Shown here one piece after another: positions 8,632 to 18,453 of a stretch of DNA of 64,000 bases. Within the stretch, counting starts at the first letter, position 1. Every line of letters starts with the position of its first letter. Position numbers and translations under genes: made by a program. The notes below the pieces were generated by a model. The model did no database searches. It was not told the origin of the DNA and worked only from the letters and a program-made list of their open reading frames with translations. Source of the stretch: Nitratireductor aestuarii (GTDB taxonomy: Bacteria; Pseudomonadota; Alphaproteobacteria; Rhizobiales; Rhizobiaceae); assembly GCF_014641695.1 (NCBI RefSeq), contig NZ_BMIF01000007.1:208638-272637 (forward strand). The letters run 5' to 3'.

Positions 8632-11466
8632 CTACTGCCCCAGACGTTCGAGGATTGCCGGTACGTGCACCTGGTCCGACTTGTAGTTGCCGGTCAGCAT
8701 GTACATCATGATGTTCACGCCCGCGCGATAGGCGTAGATGCGCTGCATCGGATCAGACGGCACGGTCGGCAGCATCGCTTCGCCGCCGGAGTCGATCGCC
8801 CACGCCCCCGCGAAGTCATTGCCGGTGATCATGATCGGCGTCACGCCATCGCCCACACGCACCGGACGGTCCTGCCGGCTTTGAGCGTTGACGGAGGCTT
8901 CAACCCAGAGCTCGCTGCCACGGAAGCGGCCTGGAAACTCATCCAGGATGAAGAAGGCCTTGGTCAACACGTGGTCTTCCGGGACCGGCTCAAGTGCAGG
9001 GACATTAAGGCCGGAGAGGATCTCGCGCAGGCGCTGTGTCTCAGGCGTCACCGCATCGCCGCTGCCGAAGCCTGCGGAATACTGGTCGCGCGTGTCAAAG
9101 AGCACGGTTCCGCCCTGCTGCATGTAGGCGTCGATGCGAGCGATCGCCTGTTCGGTGGGCATCTCCGCATTGGCATCGATCGGCCAGTAGATCAGGGGGT
9201 AGAAGGAGAGTTCGTCGGTCGCAATATCGAGCGGCGCAGGCTCCCCCGGCTCCAGCGCCGTCTTGTCGGCCAAGAAGCGGTTCAGGCCCTCAATGCCCGC
9301 GCGGCTGATCGCGTCGACGGAGGAATTGCCCGTCACCACATAGGCGATGCGGGTGGCGGAGATCGCTTCGATGGCTTCAGCTTCCGACACCTGCGGGGCT
9401 GAAGGCGCTTCCTGTGCGCGGGTTGGTTCAGCAGGAAACAAAGCGACCGAAAGGCCGACCGCAAGCAGTGCCGTGGTCGCGCGCCGGCGCCCAATTCGCG
9501 CGCGATTGGCGAAACCGCCGAGCCACAACATGGCGAGGGTATCGAGCGCGAGCAGACCGAGCGCAATCGCCATAAGTGTTCCCTTCATGGGCTGCGCGGA
9601 ATCGAAGGCGTAGCTCGCTTCCGTCAGCGGCACCGGCGATTGGGGCTGGCGAAGCGGTGCAAGTTCGGCATCAGGTTTGAGCAGGTTGTGGGCCACGAAC
9701 CCTTCCTCCGAACCATAGAGACCAGGCGGATTGGACAGGGTCACCGCCACGTTGGCGCCAGGGGCGAGCGGTTCTGCCTCCTGTCCCGGCGGCACGATGG
9801 CGCCGGTAGCCGAGATCATCCGGTAGGGCGGAAGAACGGCCTTGGCGGACTGTCCCTGCGCTGAAGCGCTGCCCTGATTGCGTGACAGCTGCACCACGCG
9901 GCGGAGCATTTCAACGAAGCTTCCCGAAATGGGCAGGTTCGACCAGGTGGCCTCCGGCGTGATATGGAAGAGGATCACCCTGCCCTCACCCCTCGCAGCA
10001 CCCGTCACCAAGGGCGTACCATCGGCAAGGTTGGCCCAGGTGCGCTCGACAATGTCGGCAGACGGTTCGGCAAGCACCTGACGGTTGACGGTGACCTCGC
10101 GGGGCGGTGTCAGGTCGGAGAAGGGTCCGGTCGCCGGGAACTCGCTCAAAGGCTGCGGCTCGGACCAGGAAAGCGCGCCCCCGAGCGAGCGCTCACCGGT
10201 TCGCAGACGCACGGGTAGCAGCGCGTCGTCGTTCCCTTCTGCGGCTGCAAGGCGCGGGCCGGCGAAGCGAAGCAGCGTGCCGCCCCGCTCGATCCACTGC
10301 ACCAGCGAATCGTGCACGGACTGGGGAAGCGTGCCGACGTCGGCCATGACGATGACAGCAGGCTGCTGTTCCAGCAGTTCCGGCAGCGCCACGGTCAGAT
10401 CGGGGCTTGAAGGTTCGATCAGATCTGCGAAAGGCCCAAGCGCGCGGCGGATGTAATAGAGCGGCGACAACAGAGGTTGCGCCTGATCGGCTTCTGCCTG
10501 CGAGAGAAGCCCGACGCGACGGCGGCGGGAATTTTCGTCCAGAAGATGGACCGCACCCGCCTGGCTCTGTCCATCGATCACGACGGAGGCGAAGTCGTTG
10601 CGCAGCTCAAATGGCACCCGCATTTCGGCGAGCACGGAGACGTCGCCCGGGCCGAACGTCACGGGCGTTTCAGCAATGCGCCGTCCCTGAGCATCAAGCG
10701 CCAGCGCGTTGACGCGCAGGGGCTGCTGCTGGCCCGCTGGCCGCAGCGCGCGGATGACGAACCGCTCCGGCTCGTTCGACGTGTCGACCACCGTGACGAG
10801 CGGCAGGCTACCTGGATCAAACCAGAGAACGTCGGCGACGCCGCCGGACATGATCTCGCGAAAAGCTTCCTCATCGCCTGGTTGAGCGATGCCATCAGTC
10901 AAAAGCGCAAGCGTTGCGTTCGGCGCCTGTTCCAGCGCTCCTGCGACGCGGCCATAGACAGACGGACGATCCGGCGGGATGGGACGCGGCTCGGCGGCGT
11001 TCAGCCGGTCGAGTGCCGTCGCAGCATCAAAGGGGCCGATTTCCTGCGCGGGCCGTTCCGCCGTCAGTGCCAGGACCACCGGCGTGTTGCTGTCACGCGC
11101 ATCCTCGATCAGGCGGGTAGCAGTGGCAACGCGACGGTCCCAATCGGGAGCAGCGGCCCAGCTGTTGTCCAGTACGATGGCAAGCGACTGCCCGTTCACC
11201 GCCATACGTTCCCGCGGATTGAATACGGGGTCGGCCAGCGCGAGAATGACAATTGCTGCCAGCAGCAGGCGGAGCAGCGTCAGCCACCATGGGCTCTTGT
11301 TCGGCGTCTCTTCGCGGCGGATTACCCTGGCAAGGATCGCGAGCGGCGGAAACGCCTCCTCCTGCGGGCGCGGCGGTGTCAGCCGGAGCAGCCACCAGAT
11401 GACCGGCAGCGCAAGCAGTCCCCAGAGGACCATCGGCGTCGCAAAGGTGAACGGCAGAAAACTCAT
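8632..11466 (-). CDS. BatA-like / DUF4159 domain membrane protein
   Basis: The 944-residue protein begins with the aerotolerance-regulator (BatA) N-terminal signature: TPMVLWGLLALPVIWWLLRLTPP, then P-P-L-x-x-L and a second helix (LRLLLAAIVILALADPVF). A vWA-like region follows, but its motif reads DNSWA, so the last serine of D-x-S-x-S is missing. Two more membrane helices lie around residues 640-700. The C-terminal 230 residues (YPLIYWPID, GGTVLFDTRDQ, FPGRFRGSELWVE) match DUF4159. It overlaps the upstream DUF58 gene by 4 bases (11463-11466). Likely a membrane partner of the MoxR ATPase system. Confidence 0.85.
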   Translation of the reverse strand: MSFLPFTFATPMVLWGLLALPVIWWLLRLTPPRPQEEAFPPLAILARVIRREETPNKSPWWLTLLRLLLAAIVILALADPVFNPRERMAVNGQSLAIVLDNSWAAAPDWDRRVATATRLIEDARDSNTPVVLALTAERPAQEIGPFDAATALDRLNAAEPRPIPPDRPSVYGRVAGALEQAPNATLALLTDGIAQPGDEEAFREIMSGGVADVLWFDPGSLPLVTVVDTSNEPERFVIRALRPAGQQQPLRVNALALDAQGRRIAETPVTFGPGDVSVLAEMRVPFELRNDFASVVIDGQSQAGAVHLLDENSRRRRVGLLSQAEADQAQPLLSPLYYIRRALGPFADLIEPSSPDLTVALPELLEQQPAVIVMADVGTLPQSVHDSLVQWIERGGTLLRFAGPRLAAAEGNDDALLPVRLRTGERSLGGALSWSEPQPLSEFPATGPFSDLTPPREVTVNRQVLAEPSADIVERTWANLADGTPLVTGAARGEGRVILFHITPEATWSNLPISGSFVEMLRRVVQLSRNQGSASAQGQSAKAVLPPYRMISATGAIVPPGQEAEPLAPGANVAVTLSNPPGLYGSEEGFVAHNLLKPDAELAPLRQPQSPVPLTEASYAFDSAQPMKGTLMAIALGLLALDTLAMLWLGGFANRARIGRRRATTALLAVGLSVALFPAEPTRAQEAPSAPQVSEAEAIEAISATRIAYVVTGNSSVDAISRAGIEGLNRFLADKTALEPGEPAPLDIATDELSFYPLIYWPIDANAEMPTEQAIARIDAYMQQGGTVLFDTRDQYSAGFGSGDAVTPETQRLREILSGLNVPALEPVPEDHVLTKAFFILDEFPGRFRGSELWVEASVNAQSRQDRPVRVGDGVTPIMITGNDFAGAWAIDSGGEAMLPTVPSDPMQRIYAYRAGVNIMMYMLTGNYKSDQVHVPAILERLGQ

Positions 11467-12365
11467 AGCCGTAGATCCGTGCCAGCGGCCATGGCGGCAT
11501 GGACCCGGACGAGCGCGTCAGAAGCGAGTCGATCGGTGTGGTTGACGGTGTAGCTCCAGCCGAGCTTGCTGCACCAGTCCATCAACTCCTCGCGGCGCGC
11601 GATGTAGAGACGGCGGTAGTCTTCCGCCACGGTTTCCGCCCGGCCAGCCGTGAGCTTTGCACCGGTCGCGGGGTCGCGGAACTCGGTACGGCCTGCGTAG
11701 GGAAACGTCTCTTCCGCAGGATCGGCCACCTCGATCAGATAAGCGCGAGCACCGCTACGCGTCAGCGGCGCGAGCCAGCGCTTCGTTTCCTCCACGTCGA
11801 GAAAATCGCTGGCGATCACCACATCGCTCATGCGCTTGACGAGCGACAGGTCCGGCTTTGCCGCAGAAGGATCAGCGTGGGCGATATATTGCGCAAGCCG
11901 TTCAGCGCCGTTGCGCGCGGCGAACGGATCGGTGAGGCCCGGCCAGGCGATGCGTTCGCCTGCCCGTGACAGCAATTCCGCCATCGCCAGGATGAGCACC
12001 AGCGCACGGGATTCCTTCGGCACATCGGCAAGACGGGAGCGGTAAAGCATCGAGGGAGACCGGTCTGCCCAGAGCCAGACCGTGTGCGCAGCCTCCCATT
12101 CGCGGTCGCGGATGTAGATATGATCGTCGCGGGCGGAGCGGCGCCAGTCGATGCGGGCGACGGCTTCGCCTTCGACATAGGGGCGGAACTGCCAGAAATT
12201 TTCGCCGATGCCGCGACGGCGGCGGCCGTGCCAACCGGCAGTGACGTTGTTTATGATGCGACGGGCCTCGATCAGCAGATCCGGTATCAGCGACGCGCGC
12301 GTGCGGGCGCGGACAAGCGCATCCTGCAAAGCGACCGGAGCTGTAGTTTCACCTATGCGCGCCAT
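11463..12365 (-). CDS. DUF58 domain protein, partner of MoxR
   Basis: The 300-residue soluble protein has the DUF58 signature: the F-R-P-Y-x-x-G-D-like FRPYVEGEAVARIDWRRSAR stretch, then a vWA-like strand with DRSPS (D-x-S-x-S). Proteins of this family work with MoxR ATPases in an envelope chaperone-like system. It starts at ATG 12365 with GAGG four bases upstream, 33 bases after moxR, and ends in a 4-base overlap with the BatA-like gene, so it is in the middle of a four-gene operon. Confidence 0.9.
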   Translation of the reverse strand: MARIGETTAPVALQDALVRARTRASLIPDLLIEARRIINNVTAGWHGRRRRGIGENFWQFRPYVEGEAVARIDWRRSARDDHIYIRDREWEAAHTVWLWADRSPSMLYRSRLADVPKESRALVLILAMAELLSRAGERIAWPGLTDPFAARNGAERLAQYIAHADPSAAKPDLSLVKRMSDVVIASDFLDVEETKRWLAPLTRSGARAYLIEVADPAEETFPYAGRTEFRDPATGAKLTAGRAETVAEDYRRLYIARREELMDWCSKLGWSYTVNHTDRLASDALVRVHAAMAAGTDLRL

Positions 12366-12398
12366 AAATCCTCATAGTGGGCGTGATGCCCGTCGCGG

Positions 12399-13421
<1,023 letters not shown>

Positions 13422-13592
13422 GTGGTGTACCCTTGCTGTGGCGGGGCGGAATTTCGGCTCATGCGTAGTCTAAGGCCATTCAGCACACGATGGAAATAAT
13501 CCGAATAGAACACTTAGATGCGTTCTCCCTACTGACAATCCCAAGAACGGTGACTATTTCGTGACCATCACCAACGATGGAGGTTGCTGACG

Positions 13593-14207
13593 ATGGAGGA
13601 ACCCACCGGCATGGCGAAGGCCGGCCAGGCAGAAGCGCTGTCGTCCCTGATCGCGCGTGCCGCACGTGCCGGCAAAGGCGCCCCCCCGGTTGAGCGCTGG
13701 AACCCGCCCTTCTGCGGCGATCTCGACATGGAGATCCGCAGCGACGGGAGCTGGTGGTATATGGGCACGCCGATCAACCGGATGCCCCTCGTTCAGCTCT
13801 TTTCCTCGGTGCTGCGCAAGGATGACGACGGCCAGACATATCTCGTCACGCCGGTGGAAAAGGTGGGAATCCGTGTAGCGGATGCCCATTTTCTGGCAGT
13901 GGAGATGGTGGTGACAGGTACGGGCGATAGCCAGCTCCTCACCTTCCGCACGAATGTGGGCGACGTGGTGGAAGCCGGCCCGGCCCATCCGCTCCGTTTT
14001 GTCGAAGATGGGGAAACCGGCGGCATGAAACCCTATCTACATGTTCGCGGGCGGCTGGAAGCTCTGGTGACGCGATCGATGACCTACGAATTGCTGGAGT
14101 TGGGGGAAGAAGCCACTATAGATGACCGCAACGTAATCGCGGTGCGGTCAGGTGGTGCGCTCTTCCCCGTAATGGAAGTAGACAGACTGGAGATGCTTTC
14201 TCAATGA
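13593..14207 (+). CDS. DUF1285 domain protein
   Basis: The 204-residue protein contains PPVERWNPPFCGDLDMEIRSDGSWWYMGTPI, the hallmark of DUF1285, followed by LFSSVLRKDDDG and YLVTPVEK. The family is common upstream of a Nudix gene and cca in Rhizobiales, and its function is unknown. ATG 13593 lies nine bases after GGAGG; an in-frame TTG at 13584 sits directly against that site and is too close to be used. The stop overlaps the next ATG (ATGA at 14204-14207), so the genes are translationally coupled. Confidence 0.88.
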   Translation: MEEPTGMAKAGQAEALSSLIARAARAGKGAPPVERWNPPFCGDLDMEIRSDGSWWYMGTPINRMPLVQLFSSVLRKDDDGQTYLVTPVEKVGIRVADAHFLAVEMVVTGTGDSQLLTFRTNVGDVVEAGPAHPLRFVEDGETGGMKPYLHVRGRLEALVTRSMTYELLELGEEATIDDRNVIAVRSGGALFPVMEVDRLEMLSQ

Positions 14208-14851
14208 GTGCATGCGCAGCAGCGACAGGTGCCAAGCTTTTCACGGCCAGTGATTTCCGCGAGCGAGCGCGCCTGCACCTCACCGACGAGGAGACCTCCG
14301 AATATGGTGACCACCGCCTGAATCCGACGCTCAAGGACATGCTGATCCAGCAGCAACCGCGCGATGCGGCCGTTCTCGTGCCTATCGTCGATCGGGGTGA
14401 CGAGGCGACCGTACTCTTGACGCTGCGTTCCAGCAAGCTGCGCCAACATGCAGGCCAGATCGCCTTCCCCGGCGGGCGCATCGATCCGGAGGATGTGTCG
14501 CCGGAAGCTGCCGCGCTCCGCGAGGCGGAAGAAGAGGTCGGGCTAGATGCATCCTTCGTGGAGACTGTCGGCCGCCTGCCCTTCTACTACACCGGCACCG
14601 GCTATCGCGTGCTGCCGATCCTTTCGGTGGTGCAGCCCGACTTCCTGCTGACGATCAACGAGGATGAAGTGGAAGACGCCTTCGAGGTGCCACTTTCCTT
14701 CCTGATGAATGAAGAGAACCACGAGCGCGATAGCCGCTACTGGATGAACCAGAAAAGGCATTTCTTCAGAATGCCTTATCAGCAATACAACATCTGGGGC
14801 GTCACCGCCGGCATCATTCACATGCTCTACGAGAGGCTATACCACCGATGA
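14204..14851 (+). CDS. Nudix hydrolase, coenzyme A pyrophosphatase (NudL) type
   Basis: The 215-residue enzyme has LRQHAGQIAFPGGRID followed by the Nudix box from about residue 90 (G-G-R-I-D, then REAEEEVGL), and the upstream L-R-x-H-x-G-Q motif typical of the CoA pyrophosphatase subgroup. Members split CoA or its derivatives into 4'-phosphopantetheine and 3',5'-ADP. It is coupled to both neighbours by ATGA overlaps, in a DUF1285-Nudix-cca operon. Confidence 0.88.
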   Translation: MSACAAATGAKLFTASDFRERARLHLTDEETSEYGDHRLNPTLKDMLIQQQPRDAAVLVPIVDRGDEATVLLTLRSSKLRQHAGQIAFPGGRIDPEDVSPEAAALREAEEEVGLDASFVETVGRLPFYYTGTGYRVLPILSVVQPDFLLTINEDEVEDAFEVPLSFLMNEENHERDSRYWMNQKRHFFRMPYQQYNIWGVTAGIIHMLYERLYHR

Positions 14852-16092
14852 AAAGAATCGACGCTGCATGGCTGAAAGACGAAAGCCTGCAGAAGCTGCT
14901 CGCGGTTCTCTCAACGGATGGTGAAGAAGCCCGTGTCGCCGGTGGCGCAGTCCGCAATGCCCTGCTCAGCCAGGATGTGGCTGACGTTGATGTGGCTACT
15001 ACCACCGTTCCGGATGAAACCATCCGGCGCGCGAAGGCGGCCGGGTTCAAGGTCGTGCCGACCGGTTACGAGCACGGCACCGTCACCGTCATCGCAGCCG
15101 GCAAGCCTTTCGAGGTAACAACGCTGCGTGCCGACGTGGAGACCGACGGCCGTCACGCCGTGGTGCAATTCGGCCGTGACTGGAACGAGGATGCGGCACG
15201 GCGCGACTTCACCATCAACGCCATCTACGCCAAGGCGGACGGTACTATCGTCGATCTCGTCGAGGGCGTCCGGGACATCGAGACGGGAACGCTGCGGTTC
15301 ATCGGGGACGCCGAAAAGCGCATCAAGGAAGACTATCTGCGTATTCTGCGCTTCTTCCGCTTCTTCGCCTGGTATGGGCGCGGAAGGCCGGATGCCGAAG
15401 GCATCAAGGCCTGCGCCCGCCTCAAGGACGGGATGCGCAAGCTCTCGGCGGAGCGCGTCTGGGCGGAACTGAAGAAGCTGCTTTCAGCATCCGACCCATC
15501 TCGCGCGTTACTCTGGATGCGGCAGACGGGTGTGCTCACCACGATCCTGCCGGAGAGCGAGAAGTGGGGGATCGACACGATCCACGGTCTGGTCGAGGCC
15601 GAGCGGGCCCTGCATTGGGAGCTTGATCCCATGCTGCGCCTTGCCTCGATGCTTCCGCCAGATGCGGAACGGATGCGGGAACTGGGCAAGAGGCTGCGCC
15701 TCTCCCTGCGGGAAGCTGAACGGCTAGAGCTTTGGGCGGAAACGCCAATGCCTTCCCATGGCCTCAGCGAAGGCGAGTTCCGCAAGACGCTCTATCTGAA
15801 CGATGTGCAGGGGCTCACCTGGCGACTGAAGCTGGCGATCGTCACCGAGCGAACCCGCGTGACCGAGGATGCCGCAGCACTTGAAAAGCTCGCCGGTTAC
15901 CAGCGGCTTCTGAAACAATCTCAGGCGTGGGAGCGGCCGCAGTTTCCTGTCTCAGGCAAGGACCTGCTGGCGATTGGCTTCGAGCCCGGGATGGAGGTCG
16001 GAAAGACGCTCAGCAGGCTTGAGCAGAAGTGGGTTGAGAGCGGTTTTGCGCTTTCAAAGGAAGCGCTTCTGGCTGAAGCGGAAAGCAAGTGA
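14848..16092 (+). CDS. cca: CCA-adding tRNA nucleotidyltransferase / poly(A) polymerase-family enzyme
   Basis: The 414-residue protein has the class II nucleotidyltransferase head: VAGGAVRNALL, the metal-binding D-x-D in VADVDVATT, and the R-R-D-F-T-I-N-A motif (ARRDFTINAIYA) that selects nucleotides, then EDYLRILRFFRFFA. It repairs or builds the 3' CCA end of tRNAs. Sequence alone does not separate CCA-adding from A-adding or poly(A)-polymerase variants, but a single such gene in an alphaproteobacterium usually does CCA addition. It ends the three-gene operon. Confidence 0.9.
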   Translation: MKRIDAAWLKDESLQKLLAVLSTDGEEARVAGGAVRNALLSQDVADVDVATTTVPDETIRRAKAAGFKVVPTGYEHGTVTVIAAGKPFEVTTLRADVETDGRHAVVQFGRDWNEDAARRDFTINAIYAKADGTIVDLVEGVRDIETGTLRFIGDAEKRIKEDYLRILRFFRFFAWYGRGRPDAEGIKACARLKDGMRKLSAERVWAELKKLLSASDPSRALLWMRQTGVLTTILPESEKWGIDTIHGLVEAERALHWELDPMLRLASMLPPDAERMRELGKRLRLSLREAERLELWAETPMPSHGLSEGEFRKTLYLNDVQGLTWRLKLAIVTERTRVTEDAAALEKLAGYQRLLKQSQAWERPQFPVSGKDLLAIGFEPGMEVGKTLSRLEQKWVESGFALSKEALLAEAESK

Positions 16093-16101
16093 GTATCTTC
16101 T

Positions 16102-16143
16102 CCACCCCCTCATGGTGAGCTTGTCGAACCATCGAGGGGGTGG
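16102..16143. repeat. Short dispersed palindrome of the GAGCTTGTCGAA type
   Basis: The arms CCACCCCCT (16102-16110) and AGGGGGTGG (16135-16143) enclose ATGGT...GAGCTTGTCGAACCAT. The core GAGCTTGTCGAACCAT is a widespread interspersed palindromic sequence in alphaproteobacterial genomes. It begins 10 bases after the cca stop and may double as a weak terminator hairpin. Confidence 0.6.
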
Positions 16144-16201
16144 ATTTTGCGCGCTAGCGGAGGGCGACGGCGCCAGAAACAGCACCAAGTCGTGAAATCC
16201 G

Positions 16202-16387
16202 TCAGGCCACGTTCTTCGCGGGCTGAATGCGGGAGCGGATGGCCTCAACCATGCTCTCGCGAATGATCGTCTCCCCGTGGGTCTCACGCATGTGCTCTAC
16301 CGCACGGCGGATCACTTCCGCCTCATCCTCGTGACGCGTATGCCATGCACAACCGGGTACCAATGATCCGCAATGAAATTCCTTCAT
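16202..16387 (-). CDS. DUF1059 domain small protein
   Basis: The 61-residue protein reads MKEFHCGSLVPGCAWHTR, then EAEVIRRAVEHMRETHG, with two cysteines and several histidines in the zinc-finger-like spacing that marks DUF1059. The function is unknown. The start at 16387 follows AAAGGAGG at the ideal distance; a longer frame to 16411 overruns that site. A single gene between the cca repeat and the ABC exporters. Confidence 0.85.
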   Translation of the reverse strand: MKEFHCGSLVPGCAWHTRHEDEAEVIRRAVEHMRETHGETIIRESMVEAIRSRIQPAKNVA

Positions 16388-16572
16388 CCGATCCTCCTTT
16401 CGAATCTGCATCTATCAGGTTCATCTACCTGATTTCATTATATTTCCCCGCAACAATGTGGGGTTATACGACCGGAAATACAACCTTTAATCTGGTTCAG
16501 GCGGGGAAAAAGACAATAGCCGGATTGTCATGAGCCGGAAGCTGGAGTGGTCGCAGACATGAAACCGCGCCG

Positions 16573-18453
16573 CTATTCCGCCGCTATCCGGTCCACCAGG
16601 AAGCCGCCCGACTGGCGCTTCCAGAGGTTTGCGTAGAGGCCGCCGGATTGCAGCAGATCCTCATGCCGCCCCTCTTCCACGATGCGGCCCTTGTCTAGCA
16701 CAATAACGCGGTCGAGAGCTGCGATGGTGGAGAGACGATGGGCAATAGCAATCACGGTCTTGCCCTCCATCAGCTTCTCCAGGTTCTCCTGGATCACCGA
16801 CTCGATCTCGGAATCGAGCGCCGAGGTCGCCTCATCGAGGATGAGGATCGGCGCATTCTTCAGCATCATGCGCGCGATGGCGATGCGCTGGCGCTGGCCA
16901 CCCGAAAGCTTGACCCCGCGCTCCCCCACATGGGCGTCGTAGCCGGTGCGGCCCTTCGGGTCCTGCACGCGCAGGATGAAGTCGTGCGCCGAAGCCCGCC
17001 TGGCCGCTGCGATGATTTCCTCTTCCGTCGCGCCCGGCTTACCATAGGCGATGTTGTCGCGAATGGAGCGGTGCATCAGGATCGGCTCCTGACTGACAAC
17101 GCCGAACTGGCCGCGCAGCGACGCCTGGGTCAAATCGCGGATGTCGTTACCGTCCAGCAGCACCCGTCCACCTTCGACATCGAAGAGGCGGAGCATGAGG
17201 TTCACGATCGTCGTCTTGCCAGCACCCGAAGGACCGACCAGAGCGACGCGCTCTCCGGGCAGGATCTCGAGGTTCAGGTTCTCGATGATGCCGCCTTCCT
17301 TGCCATAGTTGAAGGTCACGTTGTCGAACCGGATGTGGCCTTCCGCATGATCGAGCACCTTGGCTGCGGGCTTGTCCTGGATCGCAGGGCGCTGCGAAAT
17401 AATAGTCGTGGCATCCTGCACAGTCGCGTAGGAGCGGATGAGGCCGTTGATGTTGAACATCATGTAGCCAGACATCTGGTTCAGCCGCAGCACGAGGCCC
17501 ATGGCGGCAGCAATCGCGCCACTGGTCGTGTTGCCCTCCATCCAGCTCATCACGGAGATCGCGCCGACGGCCGTCATCATGACGCCGTTGACGATGAAGA
17601 CCATGCCGCGCACGCGGGTAACTGCGCGTCCGGCGATCTGGCTCGCATGCAGCAGTCGCGCCATGCCCTCGCGAACATAGCCGTGTTCGCGGCGACCGCT
17701 GTCATAGAGCTTCACCGCCATGATGTTGGTGAAGGCATCGACCATGCGGCCGCTGAGCACAGAGCGCTCATCGGCGCGGCGGCGGCCAGCCTCACGCAGC
17801 GGCGGGAGCAGGTAACGGGCGATCAACAGGTAGGCTCCGACCCACAGCGCCAGGACGACACCGAGAAGCGGGTCGAGCGCCGTGAGGATCGTTCCCGCGA
17901 GCAGCAGGAAGGTGAGAAAACTCCACGTCGTCTGGAGGATCGAGATGATGAAGTCTCCGGTCGCTTCGCCGCCCTGCATGATCTTGGTGGCGATGCGTCC
18001 GGCAAAATCGTTCTGATAGAATTCGTAAGGCTGGTCCATCACGCGGCGGAAGGCCTGCCAGCGCACCCGCTGGTAGAAGGCAGGCGTGATGACCTGCTCC
18101 TCGATAACCGTATTGGCGACCATGACGATCGAGCGGACCACCAGAACGAGCAAGGCTAGTGCGGCCAGTTCATGCCAGTGGTCGGCAATGAGCGTGGCGG
18201 GGGAAGCGGTGTCGAGCAGGTCGATCAGCCGGCCGACGCCCCAATAGAGGCCGGCGTCCACGGCACCCACAAGACCACCGATGATGAGAAGAAGCAGGAA
18301 GGGCCCCTTGGCCTGCTTGGCGAAGAAGTAGATGAACCGGGCAGCGTCCTTCGGCAGAACCGGAACATCGGTGTCACCGAACGCGTCTATCGTGCTTTCC
18401 GCCCTGCTCCACAGAAGCTCCGCCTTGTCTGACTTCTTCTCTTCTGCTTTCAC
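16573..18453 (-). CDS. ABC exporter, fused permease and ATPase (second of a pair)
   Basis: The 626-residue half-transporter has six predicted helices in the first 350 residues and an ATPase domain with Walker A GPSGAGKTT, Q-loop VVSQEP, signature LSGGQRQR, Walker B ILILDEATSALD and switch AIAHR. All catalytic residues are canonical. It overlaps the upstream paralogue by 4 bases (18450-18453), so the pair probably forms a heterodimer, though homodimers are possible. MsbA-like proteins of this kind export lipids, peptides or drugs; the substrate is not evident. Confidence 0.9.
   Translation of the reverse strand: MKAEEKKSDKAELLWSRAESTIDAFGDTDVPVLPKDAARFIYFFAKQAKGPFLLLLIIGGLVGAVDAGLYWGVGRLIDLLDTASPATLIADHWHELAALALLVLVVRSIVMVANTVIEEQVITPAFYQRVRWQAFRRVMDQPYEFYQNDFAGRIATKIMQGGEATGDFIISILQTTWSFLTFLLLAGTILTALDPLLGVVLALWVGAYLLIARYLLPPLREAGRRRADERSVLSGRMVDAFTNIMAVKLYDSGRREHGYVREGMARLLHASQIAGRAVTRVRGMVFIVNGVMMTAVGAISVMSWMEGNTTSGAIAAAMGLVLRLNQMSGYMMFNINGLIRSYATVQDATTIISQRPAIQDKPAAKVLDHAEGHIRFDNVTFNYGKEGGIIENLNLEILPGERVALVGPSGAGKTTIVNLMLRLFDVEGGRVLLDGNDIRDLTQASLRGQFGVVSQEPILMHRSIRDNIAYGKPGATEEEIIAAARRASAHDFILRVQDPKGRTGYDAHVGERGVKLSGGQRQRIAIARMMLKNAPILILDEATSALDSEIESVIQENLEKLMEGKTVIAIAHRLSTIAALDRVIVLDKGRIVEEGRHEDLLQSGGLYANLWKRQSGGFLVDRIAAE

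Noticed and set aside
7957..9402. Long plus-strand open frame opposite the MoxR operon
   Set aside because: Antisense shadow; low-complexity His/Arg/Asp-rich translation typical of reversed GC-rich coding sequence.
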